This document shows, one piece after another, positions 7,501 to 15,816 of a stretch of DNA of 34,215 bases. Under the pieces are notes generated by a model that was not told the DNA's origin, did not search any database, and saw nothing but the letters and a program-made list of their open reading frames with translations. The first letter of the stretch is position 1. Each line of letters opens with the position of its first letter. The position numbers and the translations under genes are program-made. Origin of the DNA: Chitinophagaceae bacterium (GTDB lineage: Bacteria > Bacteroidota > Bacteroidia > Chitinophagales > Chitinophagaceae). The DNA lies in contig CANGFK010000007.1 of the NCBI GenBank assembly GCA_947452925.1, forward strand, positions 1-34,215, in the 5' to 3' direction.

Positions 7501-7689
7501 CAACAAGCTTGCCCTACCAATGCAATCGTATTTGGTAATGCAAATGACAAGAAGAGTAATGTAACTGTGACGAGAATGGATAATCCTAACCGTTTATTCT
7601 TGTCTTTGGAACAATTACACGTTCTTCCAAATGTAACTTATCTAGCTAAGGTTAGAAATATTGAAGAAGAAGAAAAGAAAGAAGCTTAG
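4570..7689 (+). CDS. actB: Alternative complex III subunit ActB, molybdopterin-oxidoreductase-like iron-sulfur protein
   Basis: A 1039-residue fusion of a molybdopterin-oxidoreductase-like domain (about 70-740) and a ferredoxin-type domain (about 785-1000). Family knowledge says the first domain carries no molybdenum and the second wires electrons to ActA. The twin-arginine motif RRDFLKFLGF begins at residue 46, after an unusually long N-terminal leader typical of ActB. Four cysteine clusters are visible: CNGCGACVVAC (from 792), CQHCDNAPCENVCP (848), CIGTRYCANNCP (880), and CSFC (947) with CQQACP (977). In the third, the second cysteine is threonine, which fits one [3Fe-4S] beside three [4Fe-4S] clusters. 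The Ala/Ser-rich stretch near residues 535-555 looks like a linker. actC follows after 66 nt. Confidence 0.95.
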   Translation: MSKQHWQSFGELNNSDAYKQSVNDEFQEQLPFEADDKGFLEAKHPRRDFLKFLGFSTAAATIAASCEIPFTKAIPFANKPEDIVPGNYMYYATTYVQDGDAVSVLAKVRDGRPIKIEGNDLSPITKGGTSARVQASVLDLYDTARLRFPTIDNNEATFEDVDKAVAAGIAGLGSAPIVILTSTIVSPSTKEVIAQFIAKHPGAKHVVYDAVSYSGILLANEATYGKKAIPTYRFDNAKVIVSLAADFLGTWLSPIEFAKQYAVGKKINEKNPEMSKHIHFESVASLTGSNADERFLHRPSETGAIAVALLAAVNGQAVTGIDDAKLKAGIVKAAKELVAKKGEALVVSGSNDKNVQIVVNAINEALQAGGKTIDWSATYNTKAGIDADFAKLVDDMNAGGVGGLLIFGANPAYTWFDSKKFVDGLKKVKLTVSFNGKADETTKLCKFVIPSNHYLESWGDAEIKSGYISLQQPTIYPLFKTRQLQDSLLSWSGSTVSYLDYLKQYWSAKLGGAAGWDKALQEGVVNPSNAALASASFSSASVSAATSAIASYKKANPASTELYLYQKVAIGAGEGTANPWLQEMPDPVTKATWDNYLIVSPAKAKTLLNIDLTNNGQADAYEVKPPKHVVSITANGVTVKLPALIIPGTHTETVGIALGYGRNKELGKSVFDEEAGIAVGANAFPFASLADGTVSFAIGSVDLKDTKELYPVALTQTHNIYNTAQGNRTEVMKELTLAEFKAKPTEILEDREAEVKPYGGLENYRAQGTIYPDSMNDRPGIKWGMSVDLNTCNGCGACVVACTAENNVAIVGKPEVLRGHEMQWLRIDRYYSGSDLDNPKVVFQPLMCQHCDNAPCENVCPVAATNHSSEGLNQMTYNRCIGTRYCANNCPYKVRRFNWADYTGADSFPDNQKGVVNDVVLNMSDDLTRMVLNPDVTVRSRGVIEKCSFCVQRLQSAKLSAKKESRPLEDSDIKVACQQACPTNAIVFGNANDKKSNVTVTRMDNPNRLFLSLEQLHVLPNVTYLAKVRNIEEEEKKEA

Positions 7690-7755
7690 TAGTTCTTGGT
7701 TTATAAAACAATAAGAAAGGAATTTTATTCCTAAACTGAAAAATAATAGATACAA

Positions 7756-9225
7756 ATGCATCTAAAGTACGAATCACAGCTTAGAGAGCCTCTTGTTAGT
7801 GGAAACAAGAATTACCATCAGGTAACAGAGGATATTATACGCCCGATTGAGGCGAAGCCTTCCAAGTTATGGTATGTTGGCTTCTTTACTGCAGTAGCCC
7901 TTTTAATGTTTGGGGTATATAGTGTATACCGAGAAGTTACTTATGGTATTGGTCAGTGGAATTTGAATAAAACCATTGGATGGGGTTGGGATATTACCAA
8001 TTTCGTATGGTGGGTAGGTATTGGTCACGCTGGTACCTTGATTTCTGCTGTATTGTTACTATTCAGACAAGGTTGGAGAACAGGTGTGAACAGAGCTGCG
8101 GAAGCGATGACCATCTTTGCGGTAATGTGTGCTGGTCAGTTCCCTATCTTCCACATGGGGCGTGTTTGGATGGCTTTCTTTGTAATGCCTTATCCTAATA
8201 GCCGTGGTCCATTGTGGGTAAACTTCAATTCACCATTGCTTTGGGACGTATTTGCGATTTCTACTTACTTTACTGTTTCTTTATTATTCTGGTATAGTGG
8301 TTTATTGCCCGACTTTGCAACAGTAAGGGATCGTGCTACAACCAAATTACGTAAAAAATTATATGGTACAGCAGCTTTTGGTTGGTCTGGTAGTGCAAAA
8401 CACTGGCAAAGACACGAGAGTTTGTCATTGGTACTAGCTGGTTTATCAACTCCATTGGTACTTTCTGTGCACACAATTGTATCTTTTGACTTTGCTACTT
8501 CAGTTATTCCTGGTTGGCATACCACCATCTTCCCTCCTTACTTCGTAGCAGGAGCTATCTTCTCAGGTTTTGCAATGGTTCAATCCTTGCTTCTGATAGT
8601 TCGAAAAGTATTTGCTTTGGAAGACTACATTACTTTGGGTCACATCGAAGCAATGAATAAGGTAATCGTTCTTACAGGTTCTGTTGTTGGTATTGCTTAC
8701 TTGACAGAGTTGTTCATGGGATGGTACAGTCAAAACAAGTATGAAGGTTATACTTTCTGGTATAGTCGTGCTTATTTATTCAGTCCCTATGGTTGGAGCT
8801 ACTGGGGTATGATGGCTTGTAACGTAATCAGTCCTCAGATCTTCTGGTTCAGAAAAATGAGAAGAAACATCTATGTTACTTTCTTCATGAGTATCATCGT
8901 AAATATCGGTATGTGGTTCGAGCGTTTTGTAATCATTGTTACCTCTCTTTACCGTGACTACCTACCTTCTTCTTGGAGTGTTTACTACAGTCCAACTATA
9001 TATGAAATTGGATTTTACTTAGGTACTTTTGGTTTGTTCTTTACTTGTTTCTTCCTTTTTGCTAAATACTTCCCAGTAATAGCAGTTGCTGAAATTAAAT
9101 TTGTTTTGAAAACAACTGGTGAAAATTACAAGGAGAAAATGGGACACCTGGAACATGTGCCAGCAGAAGTTTTCGCACACAGTGGACATGGTCACACAGT
9201 AGTTGAGAACCACGGATCAAATTAG
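7756..9225 (+). CDS. actC: Alternative complex III subunit ActC, NrfD-like quinol-site membrane protein
   Basis: A 489-residue integral membrane protein with ten clear hydrophobic segments, matching the NrfD/PsrC fold. Family knowledge places quinol oxidation at the interface of this subunit with ActB. N-terminal 'PLVSGNKNYHQVTEDIIRPIEAKP' is the conserved cytoplasmic arm. 'WWVGIGHAGTLISAVLLLF' (about 80-98) and 'CAGQFPIFHMGR' (about 120-131) carry the buried histidines and polar residues expected around the quinone site. It ends with a His-rich soluble tail (FAHSGHGHTVVENHG). It lies between actB and actD with 66 and 53 nt gaps and shares their strand, so it is part of the same transcription unit. 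Confidence 0.95.
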   Translation: MHLKYESQLREPLVSGNKNYHQVTEDIIRPIEAKPSKLWYVGFFTAVALLMFGVYSVYREVTYGIGQWNLNKTIGWGWDITNFVWWVGIGHAGTLISAVLLLFRQGWRTGVNRAAEAMTIFAVMCAGQFPIFHMGRVWMAFFVMPYPNSRGPLWVNFNSPLLWDVFAISTYFTVSLLFWYSGLLPDFATVRDRATTKLRKKLYGTAAFGWSGSAKHWQRHESLSLVLAGLSTPLVLSVHTIVSFDFATSVIPGWHTTIFPPYFVAGAIFSGFAMVQSLLLIVRKVFALEDYITLGHIEAMNKVIVLTGSVVGIAYLTELFMGWYSQNKYEGYTFWYSRAYLFSPYGWSYWGMMACNVISPQIFWFRKMRRNIYVTFFMSIIVNIGMWFERFVIIVTSLYRDYLPSSWSVYYSPTIYEIGFYLGTFGLFFTCFFLFAKYFPVIAVAEIKFVLKTTGENYKEKMGHLEHVPAEVFAHSGHGHTVVENHGSN

Positions 9226-9278
9226 ATTTTAAGTAATAGAGAGAGTCGAATTTCTATAATTTGAGTTAATAAAAATAT

Positions 9279-9869
9279 ATGGCAAAAAAGAAATTTGTAG
9301 TTGGATGTTTTGATGATGAAGACTTATTATTCCCTGCTGTAAAGAAGGTGAGGACTGTAGGTTACAAAATTCATGACATATACACTCCCTTCCCGGTTCA
9401 TGGGTTAGACCATGCAATGGGTTTAAGGGAAACTAGCTTGCATACTGCAGGATTTATATACGGAATTACTGGAACTACTACAGCACTAAGTTGTATCAGC
9501 TGGATTCTTACAAAAGACTGGCCTTTGAATATTGGTGGTAAGCCACACTTTGCTTTGCCAGCTTGGATTCCAATTACTTTTGAGTTAACTGTATTGTTTG
9601 CAGCTGTAGGTATGGTGCTTACATTCTGTTATTTGTGTCAGTTGGCTCCTTTCGTAAAAAAACATCGTTTTCATCTTCGTGCTACCGATGACTTGTTTGT
9701 GATGGTAATTGAATGTACCGATAAAACAAATACGGATGATTTGAAGTCTTTTTTATCAAATGCAGGTGCAGTAGAAACAGAATTGCAGATAGCAGAAGCT
9801 GATTGGTGGGTGGGTAGTTATGATAAGGACGAAGTTCCTTTTGAAAATACTAATGAAATTGCTGCTTAA
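9279..9869 (+). CDS. actD: Alternative complex III subunit ActD (DUF3341)
   Basis: A 196-residue protein with two central membrane helices (about 60-80 and 103-126) and a C-terminal soluble ferredoxin-like domain. The family-defining stretch 'DIYTPFPVHGLDHAMGL' (about 33-49) is intact, and 'FGKPHF'-like and 'WIPITFEL' segments follow as in other DUF3341 proteins. It is a structural subunit of alternative complex III with no cofactor ligands visible. It begins 53 nt after actC and is followed by actE after 10 nt, counting from the corrected actE start. Confidence 0.93.
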   Translation: MAKKKFVVGCFDDEDLLFPAVKKVRTVGYKIHDIYTPFPVHGLDHAMGLRETSLHTAGFIYGITGTTTALSCISWILTKDWPLNIGGKPHFALPAWIPITFELTVLFAAVGMVLTFCYLCQLAPFVKKHRFHLRATDDLFVMVIECTDKTNTDDLKSFLSNAGAVETELQIAEADWWVGSYDKDEVPFENTNEIAA

Positions 9870-9879
9870 TATTAATAAA

Positions 9880-10506
9880 ATGAAGAAATATATATTCATA
9901 GTTGGGTTTATTAGTCTTTCGCTGTTAATAATCAGTTGTAGTGATGTTAAGCGTAAGCCAGGTGATATCTATATGCCAGATATGGCTTACAGTAGAGCTT
10001 ATGAAACTTATGCAGACCATAGTTTCTTGAAGAATGAAGGCATTAATTACACGAACCAACCAGTGAAAGGTTCAATTGCCCGTGGTGAAGAGTTGCCTTT
10101 CTACATTGCAAAAGATAAGCAGGGTGATACAACCAGTTATAATCTTTCAAAACAAGTAAAGAGTCCAATAGATAGTTTATCTGCTAAAGATTTGAAAGAA
10201 GCGGAGAGATTATATCTTGTCAACTGTGGCATATGTCATGGAACAAAATTGGATGGAAATGGTCCTTTGTACAAAGGGGGGGATGGTCCTTATCCTGCAA
10301 AACCAGCTACATTGGTTGGTGATGTTAAATATGAAAGTATGCCAGAAGGCCAGATGTTCTATTCTGTTACTTATGGAAAAAATCTTATGGGTAGTTATGC
10401 TTCGCAGTTGAGCAGAAAACAAAGATGGTTGGTAATTAAATATATTAAAACTAAACAGGCAAAAACAACTTCTTCTGCTGTTACTACAGCGGTTGCTAGT
10501 AAATAA
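9880..10506 (+). CDS. actE: Alternative complex III subunit ActE, monoheme cytochrome c lipoprotein
   Basis: The ORF-track start (9820) lies inside actD. The ATG at 9880 gives a proper lipoprotein signal, MKKYIFIVGFISLSLLIISC, with the lipobox cysteine at residue 20. The mature protein carries one heme motif, CGICH (116-120), followed by 'GNGPLYKGGDGPYPAKPATL' and 'MPEGQMFYSVTYGKNLMGSY', where methionines suitable as the sixth heme ligand occur. At 208 residues it fits ActE, a membrane-anchored c-type cytochrome at the periplasmic face of alternative complex III. It is 10 nt downstream of actD and 53 nt upstream of actF. Confidence 0.94.
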   Translation: MKKYIFIVGFISLSLLIISCSDVKRKPGDIYMPDMAYSRAYETYADHSFLKNEGINYTNQPVKGSIARGEELPFYIAKDKQGDTTSYNLSKQVKSPIDSLSAKDLKEAERLYLVNCGICHGTKLDGNGPLYKGGDGPYPAKPATLVGDVKYESMPEGQMFYSVTYGKNLMGSYASQLSRKQRWLVIKYIKTKQAKTTSSAVTTAVASK

Positions 10507-10559
10507 TTTAATTTATAATTTAATATTGGTTCTACCAATACCAGATTAAACAGAATACG

Positions 10560-11789
10560 ATGGCATCAATAAAAGAACAATTTGAAATTCCTGGTAAATT
10601 AAAGACATGGTCTTATGCCTTGATAGCTGTAGGCGCAGTTGCTTTATTAGCTGGTTTATTCAAAAGCGGAATGAGTAAAGACGAGCATGAGCAGGCTATA
10701 TTTATTGGTACTGTTATGTATAATACTATTTTTTGGACATTAGTGTGCAACGCCTCTATGTTTTTCATTTGTATTACTACGTTAGCAATGGGTGGATGGC
10801 AACAGTCATTCAGGAGAGTTCCAGAAGCTATCTCAACAATGGTTCCAATCTTTGGTTCAATAACATTAGTCGTACTTCTTTACGTTGGCTTTGCTGGTAA
10901 GCACCATATATATCATTGGTTGGATACAGAAGCTGTGAACAACGATCCAATTTTGAAAGGAAAGTCAGGCTTCCTTAATTTGAAATTCTTTGTTGTATGG
11001 ACAACTCTTGCTATTGGTTTATGGACTTTGCTTGGCTATAGAATGCGTAAGTTAAGTAGCGAGGCTGATAGTGGAGCTTTTGATAACGTGACTGGAGCTA
11101 AGTTTATATTTAAAAATACAGTGGGTGCTTCTATGTTCATTGCTTGGTTTGGTTTGACCGTTGGTTCTACTATTCCTTGGTTATGGATGATGAGCATTAC
11201 GCCGCACTGGTATAGCACCATGTATAGCTGGTACACCTTCATGAGTTCTTTTGTAAGTGGTATGAGTCTTATAGCGCTTTGGGTTGTGTATTTAAAAAAC
11301 AAAGGTTATCTTGAGTATACTAACCAAGAACATTTGCATGATTTAGGTAAATTTATGTTCGCATTCTCTATTTTCTGGACATATCTGTGGTTCTCTCAGT
11401 ACATGTTGATATGGTATGCAAATATTCCTGAAGAAACTGTTTATTTTAAAACTAGAGTTCAAGGAGCGTATAAGGGTATTTTCTTTTTCAATTTAATAAT
11501 CAATTTCCTTTGTCCTTTGTTAATCTTGATGAAAAGGGACGCAAAAAGGAATTATACGCTAATAACATTCATGGGTATACTTATTTTGTTCGGTCATTGG
11601 ATAGACTTCTATCAAATGGTAATGGGTAGTATAAGTAAAGATCACGTGACACTTGGATGGTTAGATTTTGGAATTCTAAGTCTGTTTGTAGGCTTAATGA
11701 TATTATTTGTGGCTAAAGCCCTTTCTAGTAAGCCATTAATTGCAAAGTATCACCCATTCTTGAAGGAAAGTATTATTCACCATACTTAA
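10560..11789 (+). CDS. actF: Alternative complex III subunit ActF, NrfD-like membrane protein
   Basis: A 409-residue protein with ten predicted membrane helices, a paralogue-type partner of ActC in the complex. Recognisable family stretches include 'FEIPGKLKTWSYALIAVG' at the N-terminus, 'FIGTVMYNTIFWTLVCNASMFF' (helix 2), 'WLWMMSITPHWYSTMYSWYTF' and 'FSQYMLIWYANIPEETVYF' (about 281-299). It has no cofactor motif. It is placed between actE and the oxidase subunit II gene (46 nt gap), which links the two respiratory complexes in one operon, consistent with the act/cox supercomplexes known in Bacteroidota. Confidence 0.93.
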   Translation: MASIKEQFEIPGKLKTWSYALIAVGAVALLAGLFKSGMSKDEHEQAIFIGTVMYNTIFWTLVCNASMFFICITTLAMGGWQQSFRRVPEAISTMVPIFGSITLVVLLYVGFAGKHHIYHWLDTEAVNNDPILKGKSGFLNLKFFVVWTTLAIGLWTLLGYRMRKLSSEADSGAFDNVTGAKFIFKNTVGASMFIAWFGLTVGSTIPWLWMMSITPHWYSTMYSWYTFMSSFVSGMSLIALWVVYLKNKGYLEYTNQEHLHDLGKFMFAFSIFWTYLWFSQYMLIWYANIPEETVYFKTRVQGAYKGIFFFNLIINFLCPLLILMKRDAKRNYTLITFMGILILFGHWIDFYQMVMGSISKDHVTLGWLDFGILSLFVGLMILFVAKALSSKPLIAKYHPFLKESIIHHT

Positions 11790-11835
11790 TTCTAGGTTTT
11801 AATATTTAAGAAAAAGTCGTAAATAAATTATTTGT

Positions 11836-12915
11836 ATGACAATGTATTTAGTAATAGCTGTAGTAATCTTATTTTTCGTAGTAATTTTTCAAATTGCCAA
11901 AGCAAGTGAATATGTTGCTGTATTAAAAGGAGAGAAAAATAGCAAACTTCAGAGTAACAAGATAAATGGTTTTTTGATGATTGTTTTTCTTGTTATTGGA
12001 TTGGTTGGTGTTTGGTATTGTAACGAATTATATTATGGAAAAACTCTTTTCAAGTATGGTTCAGCTAGTGTTCAGGGTGAGAAAGTTGATTCTATGCTTT
12101 GGGTTACGATTGCCGTTACTGGGAGTGTTTTTATAGCAACCCAAATTCTTTTGTTTTGGTTTGCTTATAAATATCAAGAAAAGCCAGAAAGAAAAGTGTT
12201 CTATTTCCCACACAATACAAACCTAGAACTACTTTGGACAGTTGTTCCTGCTATCGTTTTAACAGTATTGGTTGTGATTGGACTACGTAACTGGTTCTCA
12301 TTTACAGGGGAAGCACCTAAAGATGCATTAGTTATAGAAGTTACTGGTAAACAATTCGGCTGGATATTCAGATATCCGGGAAGCGATAATCAATTGGGCA
12401 AGAAGTATTACAAGAACATTGATAACGCATCTAACAGTTTAGGGTTAGTATGGGAAGATAAAACAACACATGATGATATTGTAACTGAGCAAACTGTATA
12501 TGTTGTAAAAGAAAAACCTTGTAAATTTATTATTGGTAGTAGAGACGTAATACATGATGTAGGACTTTCTCAATTTAGAATGAAGATGGATGCGGTTCCT
12601 GGAATTCCTACGACAATGTGGTTTACTCCCAAGTATACCACAAAGGAAATGCAAGAAAGAACTGGTAATCCTAACTTTGCATACGAAATCAGTTGCGATC
12701 AGATGTGTGGAAATGGACATTATTCTATGAAAGGAATTATACAAGTTGTAACACAAGCAGAGTATGATGAGTGGGTTGCAAAACAGAAACCATACTATTT
12801 TTCAGCGTTTCCTGATAAAGAGCCTGCTACTACAAAGCCTGCTACAGATTCAACTAAGAAAGTTGTTGTAAGTGCGGTAATAGCAAATACTCTAAAGAGT
12901 AATTCGAAAATATAA
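11836..12915 (+). CDS. coxB: Cytochrome c oxidase subunit II (CuA)
   Basis: Subunit II accepts electrons at the binuclear CuA centre. The CuA loop is visible as CDQMCGNGHYSM (C287, C291, then H and M), with the partner histidine in 'DVIHDVGLSQF'. N-terminally there are extra hydrophobic segments (residues 1-20 and about 50-67) before the two usual helices (about 90-112 and 135-156). 'EVTGKQFGWIFRYPG' is the conserved tryptophan-containing strand. There is no C-terminal heme c domain, only a Lys/Thr-rich tail, so a separate cytochrome domain, plausibly the ActA or ActE heme, must deliver electrons. MTM gives two nearby ATG options (11836, 11842); I keep the first. Confidence 0.95.
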   Translation: MTMYLVIAVVILFFVVIFQIAKASEYVAVLKGEKNSKLQSNKINGFLMIVFLVIGLVGVWYCNELYYGKTLFKYGSASVQGEKVDSMLWVTIAVTGSVFIATQILLFWFAYKYQEKPERKVFYFPHNTNLELLWTVVPAIVLTVLVVIGLRNWFSFTGEAPKDALVIEVTGKQFGWIFRYPGSDNQLGKKYYKNIDNASNSLGLVWEDKTTHDDIVTEQTVYVVKEKPCKFIIGSRDVIHDVGLSQFRMKMDAVPGIPTTMWFTPKYTTKEMQERTGNPNFAYEISCDQMCGNGHYSMKGIIQVVTQAEYDEWVAKQKPYYFSAFPDKEPATTKPATDSTKKVVVSAVIANTLKSNSKI

Positions 12916-12968
12916 TTTTTTTTAAACCACTTTGATAATTGGTTGTAATAATTGGTAAATAGTAATTT

Positions 12969-14789
12969 ATGAGTAGTGAAGTAGCTTTAGACATTCATAG
13001 TGGCGTATCTAGCTTGCACGTTGAGAATCAGTCTCATGATAGTCATGTACACCATCATGAAACTTTTATTTATAAGTATGTGTTTAGTATGGATCATAAA
13101 ATGATTGCTAAACAATTCTTGATTACAGGTATGTTCTGGGCTGTATTGGGCGGATTGATGAGTGTACTATTTCGTCTCCAGTTAGGTTATCCGGATTCTA
13201 CTTTTCCTTGGTTAGAAGATATTCTAGGAAAATGGGCTAAAGGTGGGCACATAACTCCAGAAGCTTATTACGCTCTTGTAACAACACATGGAACTGTGTT
13301 AGTTTTCTTTGTTTTGACTGCTGGATTAAGTGGAACATTTGCTAACTTTCTAATTCCATTACAGGTAGGAGCTAGAGATATGGCTTCTCCATTCATGAAT
13401 ATGTTGAGTTTCTGGTTTTTCTTTATAGCAGGAATTGTAATGTTGTCTTCAATCTTTGTCGAAACTGGACCATTTAGTGGTGGATGGACAGCTTATCCTC
13501 CTCTCAGTGCATTAGGTGATGCTTCCCCAGGTTCTAAGACTGGTATGGATTTGTGGATTGTGAGTATGGCACTATTTGTAGTTTCTTCCTTACTTGGTGG
13601 TCTTAACTACATTGCAACTGTGCTAAACATGCGTACTAAAGGTATGAGTATGACTAGACTACCACTTACAATTTGGGCCTTATTCTTTACTGCTGTTTTA
13701 GGTGTCCTTTCTTTCCCTGTTTTATTCTCAGGGTTCATCCTTTTGATTTTTGATAGAAACTTTGGAACAAGCTTTTATTTGTCAGATATATTCGTTAATG
13801 GTGCTGGTGCTCTTCCTAATGAAGGCGGTAGTGCGATTCTTTATCAACACTTATTTTGGTTCTTGGGTCATCCAGAAGTGTATATTATCTTATTGCCTGC
13901 AATGGGTATGGTATCTGAGATATTGAGTACAAACTCTAGAAAGCCAATTTTTGGGTACATGGCAATGATTGGTTCTATGTTCGCTATTGCTATCTTGGCT
14001 TTCCTTGTTTGGGCACACCACATGTTTGTTACTGGTCTTAATCCATTTCTAGGTTCAATATTTGTGCTGCTAACGCTACTTATTGCTGTCCCATCTGCTA
14101 TTAAAGTATTCAACTGGTTAACTACTTTGTGGAGAGGTAATATTAGATTTACTCCTGCAATGATGTTTGCTATAGGATTTGTTAGTTTGTTTATCTCTGG
14201 AGGATTAACTGGTATCTGGCTTGGAAATTCAGCCTTGGATATTCATTTGCATGACACTTACTTCGTAATTGCTCACTTTCATATTGTGATGGGTGTAGCT
14301 AGTATGTTTGGAATGTTTGCAGGAATCTATCACTGGTTCCCTAAGATGTATGGTCGTTATTTGAATAATACGCTTGGATATGTACATTTTTGGATAACTA
14401 TTGTTGGTGCATACCTTATTTTCTGGCCTATGCACTATGAAGGGTTAGCTGGCATGCCTCGTCGTTATTATGATTATAGTATTTGGGAAAGTTTTAAACA
14501 GTTTGGAGATTTAAACAGATTTATCAGTACTGTCGCAATGATAGTTTTTGCTACTCAAATATTATTCTTAGCTAATTTCTTTTATTCAATTTTCAAAGGT
14601 CGTAAGTTGCGTTCTACAAATCCTTGGGGTTCAAATACTCTAGAGTGGACTACACCAATTAAGCCTGGGCATGGAAACTGGCCTGGTGAAATTCCTGAAG
14701 TTTATCGGTGGGCCTATGACTATGGTAAAGATGGACATGACTTTATAAGTCAGACTACGCCAATCGGGGCCGATGAGAGTGTACATTAA
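12969..14789 (+). CDS. coxA: Cytochrome c oxidase subunit I (heme-copper oxidase, A1-like)
   Basis: The catalytic subunit reduces oxygen at heme a3-CuB and pumps protons. At 606 residues it has about twelve or more membrane helices. 'THGTVLVFFVLTAGLSGTFANF' carries the low-spin heme ligand. 'GHPEVYIILLPAMGMVSEI' (H301) has the CuB histidine and the cross-linked tyrosine, and GHPEVY is the A1-type signature. 'WAHHMF' supplies the two further CuB histidines (H350, H351), and 'HLHDTYFVIAHFHIVMG' holds the heme a and a3 ligands. A His-rich N-terminal extension (VENQSHDSHVHHHE) precedes helix 1. It is 53 nt after coxB and followed by a palindromic hairpin before ctaB. Confidence 0.97.
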   Translation: MSSEVALDIHSGVSSLHVENQSHDSHVHHHETFIYKYVFSMDHKMIAKQFLITGMFWAVLGGLMSVLFRLQLGYPDSTFPWLEDILGKWAKGGHITPEAYYALVTTHGTVLVFFVLTAGLSGTFANFLIPLQVGARDMASPFMNMLSFWFFFIAGIVMLSSIFVETGPFSGGWTAYPPLSALGDASPGSKTGMDLWIVSMALFVVSSLLGGLNYIATVLNMRTKGMSMTRLPLTIWALFFTAVLGVLSFPVLFSGFILLIFDRNFGTSFYLSDIFVNGAGALPNEGGSAILYQHLFWFLGHPEVYIILLPAMGMVSEILSTNSRKPIFGYMAMIGSMFAIAILAFLVWAHHMFVTGLNPFLGSIFVLLTLLIAVPSAIKVFNWLTTLWRGNIRFTPAMMFAIGFVSLFISGGLTGIWLGNSALDIHLHDTYFVIAHFHIVMGVASMFGMFAGIYHWFPKMYGRYLNNTLGYVHFWITIVGAYLIFWPMHYEGLAGMPRRYYDYSIWESFKQFGDLNRFISTVAMIVFATQILFLANFFYSIFKGRKLRSTNPWGSNTLEWTTPIKPGHGNWPGEIPEVYRWAYDYGKDGHDFISQTTPIGADESVH

Positions 14790-14801
14790 TAATTTTATGA
14801 G

Positions 14802-14831
14802 AGTGATGCCCTGAATATTCAGGGCATTACT
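14802..14831 (+). terminator. Palindromic hairpin between coxA and ctaB
   Basis: AGTGATGCCCTGAATATTCAGGGCATTACT folds back on itself; the central 20 bases are a perfect palindrome and one outer pair is G-U. It starts 12 nt after the coxA stop. No T-run follows, so full intrinsic termination is doubtful. Partial attenuation, 3'-end protection of the act-cox mRNA, or a dyad protein-binding site are alternatives. Confidence 0.4.
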
Positions 14832-14866
14832 GTTAATGGAGAAACAAATTAGTTTCATATTCAGGA

Positions 14867-15769
14867 ATGACTGCAACAAATACATCTACATCATTTTCCT
14901 TTTCTTTGGCCTCCAAAGTGAAAGACTACTTTCAGTTGATGAAGTTCACCTTAAGTTTTACGGTGGTCTTTTCTTGTGTTATTTGCTATTTGCTTTCACC
15001 ACACATTGTAGTCTACAATTGGTTTTTAATTATTTGTTTATTCATAGCCGGAATGCTAATCACTGGTAGTGCAAACACGATTAATCAAGTAGTAGAGAAG
15101 AATACCGATGCGTTAATGGCGCGAACAAGTAAAAGGCCTGTAGCAAGTGGTAGAATGGGTGAAAAGGAGGCTTATGCTTTTGCGATATTATCTGGTTTGA
15201 TTGGGGTAATAATGATGGCCTTTTTTTTCAACATCTCATCTGCTTTATTATCTGCTTTCAGTTTGTTTTTATATGCCTTCGTTTATACCCCCCTCAAGAA
15301 AGTAAATTCAATTGCCGTTTTGGTAGGAGCTTTTCCTGGTGCTTTTCCATGTTTGATTGGATGGGTTGCTGGCAATGATGATTTTAGCATGGGTGGATGG
15401 ATTCTTTTTGGAATTCAATTTCTGTGGCAGTTTCCACATTTTTGGGCAATTGCTTGGGTAGCACACAAAGACTATAGTAATGTTGGGTTTAAATTATTAC
15501 CAGCAGATAAAGGGCCTACTAAATTCACTGCAATTCAAGGAATAATGTACAGTGTGCTAATGATACCAGTGGGCATACTTCCTCATTATTATAATATGGC
15601 TGGTAATGTTAGTATGATTATTTTATTGGCTTGCAACTTGTTTATGGTGGTTCAAGGTATTAGGTTGTACAACGAAATGAATGTAAAGGCAGCGCGAAGG
15701 GTAATGTTTAGTAGCTATATCTATTTGCCGATTGTTTTACTTAGTTTGTTGGCCGATAAAACGCATTAA
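14867..15769 (+). CDS. ctaB: Protoheme IX farnesyltransferase (heme O synthase)
   Basis: This enzyme farnesylates heme B to heme O, the first step to the heme A needed by the subunit I encoded upstream. It is a 300-residue UbiA-type prenyltransferase with about eight or nine membrane helices. The first Asp-rich motif is NQVVEKNTDALMARTSKRP (residues about 73-91, NxxxDxxMxRT). The second conserved loop reads 'WQFPHFWAIAWVAHKDYSNVGFKLLP' (about 187-212). The start ATG at 14867 lies 35 nt after the palindromic hairpin, and the longer +1-frame ORF at 14836 is a shadow. No heme A synthase (CtaA) gene is in the window, so that step is encoded elsewhere. Confidence 0.95.
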   Translation: MTATNTSTSFSFSLASKVKDYFQLMKFTLSFTVVFSCVICYLLSPHIVVYNWFLIICLFIAGMLITGSANTINQVVEKNTDALMARTSKRPVASGRMGEKEAYAFAILSGLIGVIMMAFFFNISSALLSAFSLFLYAFVYTPLKKVNSIAVLVGAFPGAFPCLIGWVAGNDDFSMGGWILFGIQFLWQFPHFWAIAWVAHKDYSNVGFKLLPADKGPTKFTAIQGIMYSVLMIPVGILPHYYNMAGNVSMIILLACNLFMVVQGIRLYNEMNVKAARRVMFSSYIYLPIVLLSLLADKTH

Positions 15770-15816
15770 ACGATTTAAGTTGTTGGTTCGGTTGTAACGC
15801 TTTAAAATAGTTATGT

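Noticed and set aside
10524-10540. Hairpin TATTGGT/ACCAATA between actE and actF as a terminator
   Set aside because: The stem is only 7 bp with a 3-nt loop, no T-run follows, and it lies inside a clearly continuous operon.
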